NCBI GenBank assembly: GCA_041175665.1
Contig: JBEDEM010000023.1
Location: 1 to 26,693 of the forward strand
Length of the DNA: 26,693 bases
From: UBA3064 sp016868095
GTDB taxonomy: Bacteria > Pseudomonadota > Gammaproteobacteria > Burkholderiales > Burkholderiaceae_E
Reading direction: 5' to 3'
Shown piece by piece: positions 1-8,435 of this stretch (the first letter of the stretch is position 1; the number at the start of each line of letters is the position of its first letter). The notes beneath the pieces are model-generated. The model searched no databases and had not been told where the DNA came from. It worked only from the letters and a program-made list of their open reading frames with translations. The translations under genes were made by a program, and so were the position numbers.

Positions 1-996
1 GGCGACGAGATTGCCCATGCGCATCGTTTTTATCCACTGGCTGCATTTGGTCTTGCCGCAGTGCCCGCCTGGCTCGTCAATACCTTATCGGCCGTTTTGC
101 GCGGAGGCGGGCAGCACCGCATTGTGGGACGACTGATGGTGATTGCATGGCTTGTGCTGTGCCTCCTCATGCCGCTGTGCGCGTTGGTGTTTGAGCTTGG
201 TCTTGCCGGTATTGGTTTGGCGCAGGCCTTGGTCTTTTCTGTGGCTGCATGGTTGATGTGGGAGAAAGTGCGCACAGGTCAGGCAGGATTTGTACCCGAT
301 CTAAGCGTAGCCACACAAACTGCATTGTTCAAAAAAATTCTATCAGTGGGTTTGATGGCCTGTGCGCTTGCCCTGATTGCCAACCTCACCACATTCCTGG
401 TCAACGCACGCTTGGCGGCCTACGGTACTGCCTATGTGGCTGCCTATGGCATTGCTGCAAGAGTGGAGTTTTTGATGGTCCCTGTATCGTTTGGCGTCGG
501 GGCCGCTCTGACAGCGCTTGTGGGGCATGCAGTGGGTGCAGGCCAGTGGCCTGAGGCAAGGCGCATAGCCTGGACGGGGGCGGCGATGGCCTTTTTGGTG
601 ACTTTGCCCTTTGGCCTTTGGGTGGCTTTAGCGCCTGAGCTCCTCGCCTCGTTTTTCACCAAGGACTCCGAGGTTCGTGAACAGGCAGCTCACGCGCTCT
701 CCTATCTTGGCTGGGCCCTACCAGTTTTTGCGCTTGGTATGACACTGTACTTTGCTTCGCAGGGTGCAGGCCGCATGCGCGGACCGATGCTAGCCGGGTT
801 TTTCAGGATCGGGATTGCGGTCGGTCTCGGCGCATTTTTAGCGGTTCAAAGCGAACTTGGGGCAAGCGCTTACTATGTGTCGGTTGCCTGTGCAATCACC
901 GTGTATGGATTAATCGTCGCCTTATCAGTGCGACCAGGGGTTTGGTCGCAAGCTAATGCTTCAGAATCCTTAATAAGTTCGAGTGGTCGTCGGTAA
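1..996 (+). CDS. MATE family efflux transporter, C-terminal part (5' end outside window)
   Basis: The reading frame is open from base 1, so the gene starts upstream. About 331 residues are visible out of the roughly 450 usual for MATE (multidrug and toxin extrusion) antiporters, which export cationic drugs using Na+ or H+ gradients across the inner membrane. The visible part is almost entirely hydrophobic helices with short loops. It includes the VNARLAAYGTAYVAAYGIA stretch typical of the start of the second six-helix half, followed by VPVSFGVGAALTALVGHAVGAG, where MATE proteins carry a conserved small-residue helix. A GTG at 61 is an internal codon, not the start. The 3' end overlaps the convergent spermidine-synthase-like gene by 44 bases. 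Family assignment is fairly sure; the substrate is unknown. Confidence 0.85.
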   Translation, partial: GDEIAHAHRFYPLAAFGLAAVPAWLVNTLSAVLRGGGQHRIVGRLMVIAWLVLCLLMPLCALVFELGLAGIGLAQALVFSVAAWLMWEKVRTGQAGFVPDLSVATQTALFKKILSVGLMACALALIANLTTFLVNARLAAYGTAYVAAYGIAARVEFLMVPVSFGVGAALTALVGHAVGAGQWPEARRIAWTGAAMAFLVTLPFGLWVALAPELLASFFTKDSEVREQAAHALSYLGWALPVFALGMTLYFASQGAGRMRGPMLAGFFRIGIAVGLGAFLAVQSELGASAYYVSVACAITVYGLIVALSVRPGVWSQANASESLISSSGRR

Positions 997-3010
997 AAAC
1001 GCCAACATCAGGACGCAGGCTTATGGGCTTGGCTTCTTTAAAGGCAGGATGTTTTAAGAGATCCTTATTTTTCGTCATGATGATTTGATCGGTATGCAAA
1101 TACCAACGTTCTGGTCCTGTGGAGAACTGTGGGCTATCCTCCACTAACACTGCTTCAAGGCCAAAAGCATCAGCCAGGCGTTTTGCGACCGGCGGTAAAT
1201 CAACAAATCGGTTTGTTGCTTGAAACACAATCACGCCGCCTGGCGCCAGGTGCTTGACATAAGCCGCCATGGCCTCCTTGGTAACCAAGTGAATGGGAAT
1301 CGAATCACCTGAAAAGGCATCGACTGCCAAGACGTCGTATTGCCGGGGTGCCTCTCGTTCAAGCGCGAGTCTGCCGTCACCAAGGACAATTTCATAGGGG
1401 GCCTTCATACGACCCAAGAAACTGAACTCTTTCTTGGCCAAATCGACGACTGCGGGGTTGATTTCATAAATTACCCATTGATCGCCAGATTGGGCGTAGG
1501 CGGCAAGTGCGCCCGCTCCCAAGCCGATCAAACCTACCCGTTTGGGTCCTTCAGGCATGGCTTGAAAAAGTCTGCCGTAGCCGCTGTTTGGGCTGTAATA
1601 AGTCGCAGGCATCATCTCAAAGGGTTCGCCTTGAAGTTGCCCGCCGTGGTTAATGGCACCGTGCAACATATAGCGAAAGCCAGGCTCTGAGGGGTAATCA
1701 CGGGTGCGAACAACGCCGTAAAAATTGCGCTCCATTTCGCGAATGCCCAAACGATATTCTTCCAGTTCGTCGTGAACCAAAAACAAGACAGCAGCGACAA
1801 GGCCAGCGCTTGAAAGACGCCAAATCCATGTCGACTCGAAGCTTCGCCACAGCAGCACGATGGCAATCACGGCAAGGGTGATGTGCAGCTCGTAATAACC
1901 CGATAGCAACAGTGGGGCGCCGATAGCAATTGAAAGTGCACCTAAAGCACCGCCAAGCGACATGGCCAAATAAAAGCGCGTGAGCTGGCTGGGGTGAGGT
2001 TTGAGTGAGGCGAGTTCACCGTGGCAAAACATGCAAACGGCGAAAAGCCCTGCGGCATACAGTCCTGAGACCTGAAACAGTGCCAAAGAGTCTGCGAAAT
2101 AAACCATCATCGGCAGGCTGGTGGCAGCTGCAACACCCCAAAAGCCGCGGTGATACCAGCCCGGGCGATCAAAACAAATGATGAAGGTAACTAGGTATAG
2201 CGCAAGCGGAAGCACCCACAAAAAGGGTACGGAGGAAATGTTTTGCGTGAGATGGTTCGTCACTGCAAGTAGAACCGCAGAGCCCAGGGCCGAGAGGACA
2301 ATCCAAGCCAAGCGTGCCGACAGCGGCGGTGCCTGTGTAGATCCGCTTTGTTCTTTGCCAGTGGCTGACTCATCTTCATGCGATTGCGGCGCTAGGGATC
2401 TTCCCTCATCTATTGCGCTAAGACTTGCGGGTGCACTGATCGATTTCCAGCCTACCCAAATGCATAGCAGTGCAAAGATGGCATAGCCGACGGACCAGAC
2501 CAGGGCTGTTTGCCTGCCACCAAAAAAGGGCTCAATCAGTGTGGGGTAGCCGAGCAAAGCCGCTAAAGATGCAGCATTGGACAAAGCAAAAAGGCGATAA
2601 GGGACAGCCTGTTTGAAGCTTCGCCAATACCAGGCTTGAATCAGCGGGGTCGTGGTTGAAAGCAGGGCATAAGGTAGACCGATGGTTGCAACGAGTAAAC
2701 CCAGAATCCGGATGATTGGGTCTTCATCGCCCTGTGGCTTCCAAGACTCACTTGCAATGATGGGAAGGCATAGCAGCGAGAGCACGAGCAATACGGCATG
2801 CAAGATGACCTGCCGTTTGGCGTTTAAACGTTGAACACTCCGATCGGCATAGGCATAGCCCGCTAAAAGCAAGGTTTGGAAAAACAGCATGCAAGTGTTC
2901 CAAACCGAAGCCGAACCACCGAACCAAGGCAAAATTTGCTTGGCGATGAGCGGCTGGACTAGAAAGAGTAAAAAGGCTGATAGGAAAATCGTGAGTGCAT
3001 AAGGGAGCAT
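953..3010 (-). CDS. Membrane-fused spermidine synthase-like protein
   Basis: This is a two-part protein of about 685 residues. The first ~420 residues form many transmembrane helices, split by a polar, acidic loop at about 190-232. The C-terminal ~250 residues are a spermidine-synthase/methyltransferase Rossmann domain. Visible there are GLGAGAL (about 496-502, nucleotide-binding glycine loop), YEINP (acidic residue after strand 2), GDGR, and VDAFSGDSIP (about 563-572), which matches the aminopropyltransferase catalytic-loop region. Such fusions are usually annotated as fused MFS/spermidine synthase; the reaction is not established for most of them. An ATG at 3010 was preferred. A TTG at 3043 would add 11 residues but lies only 13 bases past the U tract of the sodB terminator; neither start has a clear ribosome binding site. 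The 3' end overlaps the MATE gene. Confidence 0.85.
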   Translation of the reverse strand: MLPYALTIFLSAFLLFLVQPLIAKQILPWFGGSASVWNTCMLFFQTLLLAGYAYADRSVQRLNAKRQVILHAVLLVLSLLCLPIIASESWKPQGDEDPIIRILGLLVATIGLPYALLSTTTPLIQAWYWRSFKQAVPYRLFALSNAASLAALLGYPTLIEPFFGGRQTALVWSVGYAIFALLCIWVGWKSISAPASLSAIDEGRSLAPQSHEDESATGKEQSGSTQAPPLSARLAWIVLSALGSAVLLAVTNHLTQNISSVPFLWVLPLALYLVTFIICFDRPGWYHRGFWGVAAATSLPMMVYFADSLALFQVSGLYAAGLFAVCMFCHGELASLKPHPSQLTRFYLAMSLGGALGALSIAIGAPLLLSGYYELHITLAVIAIVLLWRSFESTWIWRLSSAGLVAAVLFLVHDELEEYRLGIREMERNFYGVVRTRDYPSEPGFRYMLHGAINHGGQLQGEPFEMMPATYYSPNSGYGRLFQAMPEGPKRVGLIGLGAGALAAYAQSGDQWVIYEINPAVVDLAKKEFSFLGRMKAPYEIVLGDGRLALEREAPRQYDVLAVDAFSGDSIPIHLVTKEAMAAYVKHLAPGGVIVFQATNRFVDLPPVAKRLADAFGLEAVLVEDSPQFSTGPERWYLHTDQIIMTKNKDLLKHPAFKEAKPISLRPDVGVFTDDHSNLLRILKH

Positions 3011-3056
3011 AAAGAGCAAGGCAAAATGACTAAGTCGAAACAAAAAGCAAAACGTG

Positions 3057-3087
3057 AAAAAGGGGCAGGCTTTGTGGCTTGCCCCTT
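3057..3087 (-). terminator. Rho-independent terminator of sodB
   Basis: Read on the minus strand, the RNA has an 11-base-pair stem (AAGGGGCAAGC paired with GCCTGCCCCTT, one A-C mismatch), a six-base loop CACAAA and a run of five U. It starts 6 bases after the sodB stop codon. On the plus strand the same stem is not followed by a T run, so it should act only on sodB transcripts. It probably separates sodB from the spermidine-synthase-like gene downstream. Confidence 0.8.
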
Positions 3088-3093
3088 GAGGGA

Positions 3094-3672
3094 TTAGGCG
3101 AAGTTCTTTTCGGCGAATTCCCAGTTCACCAGTGCCCAGAAACCGTTGAGATAGTCCGGGCGACGGTTACGATGATCGATGTAGTAAGCATGCTCCCAGA
3201 GATCGCAGGTCAACAATGCTGTATCGCCCTGGGTGATCGGTGTGGCGGCATTGCTGGTATTCACAATATCAAGGCTGCCGTCTGCCTTTTTGACCAGCCA
3301 AGTCCACGACGAGCCAAAGTTACCGATCGCGCTTTTGGTAAAGGCTTCCTTAAACGCAGCAAAGCTTCCCCATTTTTGGTTGATAGCAGCAGCTAAGGCG
3401 CCGCCGGGCTCACCGCCACCTTGTGGTTTCAGACCATTCCAATAAAAAGTATGATTCCAGACTTGAGCCGCATTATTGAAAATGCCGCCTGAAGATTTTT
3501 TTACGATCTCTTCAAGGCTTGCCTGCTCAAACTCAGTGCCTTTGATCAGATTATTGAGGTTGGTGACGTAAGTCTGGTGATGCTTGCCGTAGTGAAACTC
3601 AAGGGTTTCTTTTGAGATGTGGGGGGCAAGTGCATCCATTGCGTAGGGAAGTGGGGGCAGAACATGTTCCAT
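3094..3672 (-). CDS. sodB: Superoxide dismutase, Fe type
   Basis: The protein converts superoxide to hydrogen peroxide and oxygen in the cytoplasm; 192 residues is normal for SodB. All four metal ligands are visible: His27 (EFHYGKHH), His74 (VWNHTFYW), Asp157 and His161 (DLWEHAYY). The second-sphere Gln at 70, just before VWNHTFYW, is the arrangement seen in iron rather than manganese enzymes. The ATG at 3672 was chosen because GGAG lies about 10 bases upstream; an in-frame ATG at 3687 would add five residues and has no binding site. There is no signal peptide. The gene is followed by a strong terminator and preceded by the racemase gene with a 62-base gap, so it may have its own promoter, though none is convincing by eye. 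Confidence 0.96.
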   Translation of the reverse strand: MEHVLPPLPYAMDALAPHISKETLEFHYGKHHQTYVTNLNNLIKGTEFEQASLEEIVKKSSGGIFNNAAQVWNHTFYWNGLKPQGGGEPGGALAAAINQKWGSFAAFKEAFTKSAIGNFGSSWTWLVKKADGSLDIVNTSNAATPITQGDTALLTCDLWEHAYYIDHRNRRPDYLNGFWALVNWEFAEKNFA

Positions 3673-3734
3673 CGACGGGCTCTCCATGTTGATGTGTTGC
3701 GAAACAGCGTAATGACGCGGGCGAAGTTTAACGG

Positions 3735-4463
3735 TCAGAAGCTGTCAGCGTGGAATTGCCCCTTGTAAATTTTGGCTACAGGACGGGCATAGGGGCCCAT
3801 CTTTGCGGTTTGAAGCCCTAAGGACACCAATGACTCGGCAAGCTTGGTCGCAGCGGCAACGCCGTCGACCACAGGCACGGCAAGTTCTTCGCTTAATTCA
3901 GTGGCAAGTTGCGCCATACCTGCACAGCCCAAAACAATGGCCTCGATCTGGTCTTCGGCCAAAGCCTTGCGAATCTCTGCGGTAATCCGCGCTCTGGCAT
4001 CAGACCGCGGATCTTCGAGTTCTAAGACGGGAACTTCGCTTGCGCGCACCCGAGCACATCGCGTGGCCAGACCATAGCGTTTCAAGTTGTGCTCAATCGC
4101 AGCGACCGAGCGCGACAGGGTTGTAATCACCGAAAACCGGTTACTGATCATGCTCGCAAGGTGGAACGCTGCCTCGCCGATGCCAAGCACGGGTGCTGCT
4201 GTCAGACAGCGGGCAGCTTCAAGTCCCGTGTCGTCGAAGCAGGCAATCACAAAAGCATCGTACTGCCCATCGTTTTGGCGAATCAAACGCAAAAGGCCAG
4301 GTACTGAGAATGCCTCGTCAACATAGCCTTCGATCGATACAGGCCCATCGTCTGGATTGCAGGCGCGCACCTCGCTGCTAGGGTAGGCAACCTTTTTTGC
4401 TGCCGCTTCGATCGCAGCGGTCATGCTTGCCGTGGTGTTGGGATTAATGACTAAGAGGCGCAT
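3735..4463 (-). CDS. Asp/Glu/hydantoin racemase family protein
   Basis: This is a cofactor-independent racemase of 242 residues in the HyuE-like branch, which includes hydantoin and allantoin racemases. The two catalytic cysteines expected on opposite faces of the active site are present: Cys75 in VIACFDDTG and Cys180 in IVLGCAGMA. The N-terminal LLVINPNTTASMT and the later VVDGVAAATKLAESL are typical of this branch. The ATG at 4463 was chosen because homology begins there; the frame stays open upstream but only as a shadow of the ATPase gene. The start overlaps the end of that ATPase gene by 20 bases, so it is the last gene of the transport operon. It may interconvert stereoisomers of the imported compound. 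The exact substrate is unknown. Confidence 0.88.
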   Translation of the reverse strand: MRLLVINPNTTASMTAAIEAAAKKVAYPSSEVRACNPDDGPVSIEGYVDEAFSVPGLLRLIRQNDGQYDAFVIACFDDTGLEAARCLTAAPVLGIGEAAFHLASMISNRFSVITTLSRSVAAIEHNLKRYGLATRCARVRASEVPVLELEDPRSDARARITAEIRKALAEDQIEAIVLGCAGMAQLATELSEELAVPVVDGVAAATKLAESLVSLGLQTAKMGPYARPVAKIYKGQFHADSF

Positions 4464-5544
4464 GGTGCATGGTTTGGCTTGAGGTCCCTGGACCGCTATG
4501 GCTTTGTTGAACAAGCTTTTCAGTCGGGACTTGTTTTTCGATAGGGAAGAAGCATCGAACCGCTTGGCCCTGATGGTCTTCAATCTCGGGTTGGCTCTCC
4601 AAACAAGCATCCCTTGCGCGCTCGCATCGTTCAGCAAAGGCGCAGCCTTTTGGAAGTCGCGAAAGATCGGGTGGTGAGCCGCCAATCGCGGGCAACCTTT
4701 CGCCTTTTTTCAAGCTGCCGTGCGCGCGACTCATCAGCAGGGCATAGGTATATGGGTGTTTGGGTGAGCGCATGAGTTGCCTGGCAGAGCCTTGCTCGAC
4801 GATTCGCCCCGCATACATGACAGCTATCTCGTCGGCAACTTCAACTGCTGCGCCGATATCGTGAGTGACGAATATGATCGACAAATTCATGGCTGCCTGA
4901 AGTTCTCGCAAAAGCAGGAGAATTTGGATCTGTACCGTGGCGTCAAGCGCCGTGGTTGGCTCATCGGCCAATAGCAAGCTCGGATTGCAGCTCAGCGCAA
5001 GCGCGATCATGGCGCGCTGGCGCATGCCACCGGACATTTCATGGGGGTAGGCATGCACTCGTCGCTCAGGGCTTGGGATACGGACGCGTTCAAATAAGTC
5101 GATAGCCTTTTTCCAGGCTTCAGCGGTTGAACAAAGCCCGTGGCGTGTCATCGTCTCGACGATTTGCTCGCCAACACTGTAAACAGGATCAAGCGCCAAC
5201 AAGGGTTCTTGAAAAATCATCGAAGCCACAGCACCGCGAAAATTAGCCAGTGCCGCAGGACCGAGTTCGAGGACTTCGTGTTCACCCACACGAATGCTGC
5301 CTTCGATCAGCGTGCTGCGCGGCGGGTGAAGTCTTAAGATGGATCGCAAGGTCACGCTTTTGCCTGAGCCCGACTCGCCGATCAAGGCCAGTGTTTTTCC
5401 GGCGCCTAGGCTCAGGTCCACACCATTGACTGCGTGGATTTGCCTGGCGCCAGCTTGAAATCGAACCTTGAGTTGTTTGATCCTAAGCCGCATGCTCGGA
5501 TCCCTTGATTCGGCAGCGCCTTGGGGCGAGGTTTGACTGTTCAT
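4444..5544 (-). CDS. Peptide/opine-type ABC transporter ATPase (DppD-like)
   Basis: This is one of two ATPases powering a Dpp/Opp-type importer at the inner membrane; 366 residues. Seen: Walker A GESGSGKS (56-63), Q-loop FQEP (111-114), signature SGGMRQR (171-177), Walker B LLADEP (191-196), H-loop His228, and a C-terminal oligopeptide-transporter domain with KHPYTYALL and a Cys-containing tail (GCAFAERCERARDAC). The ATG at 5544 forms an ATGA overlap with the stop of the preceding ATPase, which fixes the start better than the in-frame ATG at 5691 that would bury 49 residues inside that gene. An ATG at 5493 is a weaker alternative. The gene is translationally coupled inside the operon. Specificity is set by the binding protein and is unknown. 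Confidence 0.93.
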   Translation of the reverse strand: MNSQTSPQGAAESRDPSMRLRIKQLKVRFQAGARQIHAVNGVDLSLGAGKTLALIGESGSGKSVTLRSILRLHPPRSTLIEGSIRVGEHEVLELGPAALANFRGAVASMIFQEPLLALDPVYSVGEQIVETMTRHGLCSTAEAWKKAIDLFERVRIPSPERRVHAYPHEMSGGMRQRAMIALALSCNPSLLLADEPTTALDATVQIQILLLLRELQAAMNLSIIFVTHDIGAAVEVADEIAVMYAGRIVEQGSARQLMRSPKHPYTYALLMSRAHGSLKKGERLPAIGGSPPDLSRLPKGCAFAERCERARDACLESQPEIEDHQGQAVRCFFPIEKQVPTEKLVQQSHSGPGTSSQTMHHAPLSH

Positions 5545-6554
5545 GGATGGGTGGCTTGGGGGTGTTGTGAGCGCGGATGATGGATGAAACAGGCTGCCCG
5601 GTGCTCTGCGCGTTGCTGAATCGGAACCAGCGACGGTGCAGACTGCTGGCACATCGCCACTTGATACTTGCAACGCGTGTGAAATCGACAACCCGAAGGC
5701 GGATTGATCGGGTTGGGTGGATCGCCGCTTAAAGGGGCTTCCTCGGTACGATGATCAGGGTCCATGCTTGGCATCGATGAAAGAAGCGCCGCCGTGTAAG
5801 GGTGTGCAGGCTCATTAAAGAGCGTCTCCGATGGGCCGGTTTCAACGACTTCGCCCAAATACATGACTAAAACCCGATCTGAGATATAGCGAACAACATG
5901 AAGATCATGACTGATAAACAAATAAGTAAGACCCAGGCTGTCCTTGAGGTCCATCAGCAAATTGAGGACCTGGGCCTCGACCGACTTATCGAGCGCTGAA
6001 ACCGCTTCATCCAGGATGATCACCCTCGGTTGCAGCGCCAAGGCTCGGGCAATATTGACCCGCTGCCTTTGTCCGCCCGAAAGCTCATGGGGGTAGCGAC
6101 CACCGAATCGGCTAGGGTCAAGTCCCACCCTTTGCATGAAGTCTTCAGCCCGCTCGTAGGATTCTTTCGAACTGACGCCATGGACCTGTGGCCCAAAAGC
6201 GATCGAGTCGAGAATGGTCAGACGTGGATTCAGCGAGGAATAAGAATCCTGAAAAACCATTTGGACCTGCCTGCGAAACTCGCGAAGGCTTAAGTCACGG
6301 CCCACCGTTTTGCCATCAAAGATGACATGACCCTGATCGGGTTCAATCAAATGCATTAACAAGCGTGCAGTCGTTGACTTGCCACAGCCCGATTCGCCAA
6401 CAACGCCAAGGGTTTCACCGTCATAAAGTGTGAGGTCAATGCCATCGACCGCACGAACCAGGGCTCGCTTGCCCCCAAAGATCGACCCACTTTGGCGAAC
6501 CGGAAAGTGCTTTTGCAAACCTTGGACCTGAAGGAGAATTTTTTCAGCACTCAT
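5541..6554 (-). CDS. Peptide/opine-type ABC transporter ATPase (DppF-like)
   Basis: This is the second ATPase of the importer, 337 residues. Seen: Walker A GESGCGKST (53-61), Q-loop FQDSYSSLNPR, signature LSGGQRQR (158-165), Walker B VIILDEA (178-184), D-loop SALD, H-loop His216, and the C-terminal motif HPYTAALLSSMP followed by a Cys-containing CRFHTRCKYQVAMC segment characteristic of Dpp/Opp ATPases. The FQDSYSSLNPR stretch is typical of the F rather than the D subunit. It starts in an ATGA overlap with the upstream permease and ends in an ATGA overlap with the D-type ATPase, so the three should be made in fixed proportion. Confidence 0.94.
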   Translation of the reverse strand: MSAEKILLQVQGLQKHFPVRQSGSIFGGKRALVRAVDGIDLTLYDGETLGVVGESGCGKSTTARLLMHLIEPDQGHVIFDGKTVGRDLSLREFRRQVQMVFQDSYSSLNPRLTILDSIAFGPQVHGVSSKESYERAEDFMQRVGLDPSRFGGRYPHELSGGQRQRVNIARALALQPRVIILDEAVSALDKSVEAQVLNLLMDLKDSLGLTYLFISHDLHVVRYISDRVLVMYLGEVVETGPSETLFNEPAHPYTAALLSSMPSMDPDHRTEEAPLSGDPPNPINPPSGCRFHTRCKYQVAMCQQSAPSLVPIQQRAEHRAACFIHHPRSQHPQATHP

Positions 6555-7414
6555 TGCTTAACCTCCATAGCCGAACGCAAACCATCGGATAACAGGTTAA
6601 AACTGATTGATGTGATAAAAATCATTACGCCAGGTAAGGCTGCAATCCAGGGCTGGGTGTAGATGGCAGTCCGCAAGGTGTTTAGCATCAAGCCCCATTC
6701 GGGCTGAGGAGGCTTGACGCCAAGTCCCAAAAACGAGAGCCCTGATGCCAATATCATCGATACAGAAATAAGACTCGTTGCATAAACGAAAATAGGTCCC
6801 AAGACATTGCCAAGCACATGTACGCGGACAATGGTAAATGCTGCAGCGCCTGAGGCTCTTGCCGCTTCCACATAGTCGCGGTGACGCACTTGCGTTGTAA
6901 CGCTTTCCGCAACCCGGGCAATCGGCGGAATAAAAACAATGGTGAGCGACAAAAGTGCATTAAAAATACCAGCGCCTAGCGCACCCGATAAGGCAATGGC
7001 GAGCAGCACCGATGGGAATGCGTAAAACACATCGATCGTCCGCATGATTGCCCCGTTGATAAGACCGCCTGCATAGCCAGCGAGAATGCCTAGGGCTGAT
7101 CCGATGATAAATGCCACCAACACCGGCGTAATGCCCATGAACAAGGAGAGTTGTGCACCCACCATGAGTCGCGACAACATATCCCGGCCAAGCTCATCGG
7201 TACCGAGTGGAAATCCCTCGGTGCCTATGGGCTTGAGTCGCTTGAGCATCGATGCCTGAAATGGGTCGGCAGGCGTCATCCACTGGCCAAAGAGCGCTAA
7301 AAGCACCAGTGCCAAGACCACCATGGCAGCGGCCACTGCCACGCGATCGCTCAAGAAGCGACGGCCAACCCCACGCCAATAACCATCAGAACGTTCTATA
7401 CCTGAAGATGACAT
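6551..7414 (-). CDS. Peptide/opine-type ABC transporter permease (DppC-like)
   Basis: Inner-membrane permease of 287 residues with a long hydrophilic N-terminus, a first helix at about 25-45 and five further helices. The periplasmic segment LGTDELGRDMLSRLM is the usual DppC/OppC hallmark. The cytoplasmic coupling loop (EAARASGAAAFTIVRVHVLG) is the EAA motif that contacts the ATPases. It starts 14 bases after the upstream permease stop and overlaps the next ATPase gene by four bases (ATGA). Confidence 0.93.
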   Translation of the reverse strand: MSSSGIERSDGYWRGVGRRFLSDRVAVAAAMVVLALVLLALFGQWMTPADPFQASMLKRLKPIGTEGFPLGTDELGRDMLSRLMVGAQLSLFMGITPVLVAFIIGSALGILAGYAGGLINGAIMRTIDVFYAFPSVLLAIALSGALGAGIFNALLSLTIVFIPPIARVAESVTTQVRHRDYVEAARASGAAAFTIVRVHVLGNVLGPIFVYATSLISVSMILASGLSFLGLGVKPPQPEWGLMLNTLRTAIYTQPWIAALPGVMIFITSISFNLLSDGLRSAMEVKQ

Positions 7415-7428
7415 CGTAACTACAACCT

Positions 7429-8382
7429 TTAGCTACGCTGGATGCGTGGATCAAGCGCGGATTGGATGATGTCAACCAGAAGATTTAACACCACAAAGAA
7501 AAGAGCGAGTACGAGAATCGTGCCTTGTAAAAGTGGCAGATCGCGCTGAAAAATCGCTGAGTTGAGCAAAAAGCCTGTCCCCGGCCAAGAGAACACCGTC
7601 TCGATCAGAATTGATCCCCCAAGCAGATAACCAAGCTGTAAACCCATCACGGCTAAGGCCGTTGGCGCTGCATTTTTCACAACGTGCAAAAAAATATGCA
7701 GATCACGCATGCCCTTGGCACGCAAACCAACCACGAACTCTTGCGCGAGAATTTCAGCGACCAAGGCGCGCAGTGTGCGCGCAATAATGCCCATGGGGAT
7801 GACGCTCATCGTGAGGGCAGGCAAGATCAAGTGCTTGATATGCTCCCAGTTCCAAGTCCAGTCGCTTGAGCCGCCTGGGCCTGCGCCGGTTGCGGGCAGC
7901 CACATCAGGATCGACGAGAAAATAATCACTAAGACCATACCAAGCCAGTAGTGAGGCACACTGACACCGACCACAGAAAGCGCAGTAGCAACCCGGTCAA
8001 TCCAGGAATTGCGAAAGTAGCCTGCGACAAAGCCAAATAACGAACCCAACAAGAAGCCTATACCCGTCGCCACACAGGCGAGCATGAAGGTGTTGGAAAC
8101 CGCTCGCATCACCTCAGCGGTGACCGGTCGATTGGTTGCGATCGAGGTGCCAAGGTCGCCCTGGATTGCCCGTCCTATCCAGCTCAAAAATTGCTCGGGA
8201 TAAGAACGATCAAAACCATAGAGCTGTCGCAACTGCTCTTGCAAGGCAGCCGATGCATCGGGTGGTAACACTGAAACCAGCGGATCACCAGGCGCCAGAT
8301 GCACAAGGGCAAAACAAACCAGCGAGACGCCAAGCATAATCGGCAGCGTCAAGAGCACACGCCGAAGAATATATTGAAACAT
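7429..8382 (-). CDS. Peptide/opine-type ABC transporter permease (DppB-like)
   Basis: Inner-membrane permease of 317 residues. The start MFQYILRRVLLTLPIMLGVS followed by FALVHLAPGDP is the standard N-terminus of DppB/OppB subunits (first helix plus the periplasmic APGDP motif). The EAA-type coupling loop GLRAKGMRDLHIFLHVVKNA and the late GGSILIETVFSWPGTG segment are also typical. The gene begins 53 bases downstream of the binding-protein stop codon, with a stable stem-loop in between. It is followed after 14 bases by the DppC-like gene. Confidence 0.94.
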   Translation of the reverse strand: MFQYILRRVLLTLPIMLGVSLVCFALVHLAPGDPLVSVLPPDASAALQEQLRQLYGFDRSYPEQFLSWIGRAIQGDLGTSIATNRPVTAEVMRAVSNTFMLACVATGIGFLLGSLFGFVAGYFRNSWIDRVATALSVVGVSVPHYWLGMVLVIIFSSILMWLPATGAGPGGSSDWTWNWEHIKHLILPALTMSVIPMGIIARTLRALVAEILAQEFVVGLRAKGMRDLHIFLHVVKNAAPTALAVMGLQLGYLLGGSILIETVFSWPGTGFLLNSAIFQRDLPLLQGTILVLALFFVVLNLLVDIIQSALDPRIQRS

Positions 8383-8398
8383 GGATAAGAACTCATGC

Positions 8399-8419
8399 GG
8401 GGAACCAGCCTGGTTCCCC
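8399..8419 (-). other. Intercistronic stem-loop between binding protein and permease genes
   Basis: A perfect inverted repeat: nine base pairs (GGGGAACCA with TGGTTCCCC) around a three-base loop. It begins 17 bases after the binding-protein stop and ends 16 bases before the permease start. No T run follows on the minus strand, so it is unlikely to be a full terminator. Such hairpins commonly protect the 3' end of the binding-protein message or partly attenuate the downstream genes; that role is inferred here. Confidence 0.7.
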
Positions 8420-8435
8420 GTTGACTAAAACAATG

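Noticed and set aside
1340..1690. 116-codon plus-strand frame inside the spermidine-synthase-like gene
   Set aside because: It is antisense to a clear gene, has no family features and no ribosome binding site; the same holds for the many other shadow frames across the window.
4464..4685. N-terminal extension of the racemase
   Set aside because: The extra 74 residues are a shadow of the ATPase C-terminus; family similarity starts at the ATG at 4463.
5545..5691. N-terminal extension of the DppD-like ATPase
   Set aside because: The frame is open upstream, but those 49 codons lie inside the preceding ATPase gene and do not resemble the family; the ATGA overlap at 5544 explains the start.
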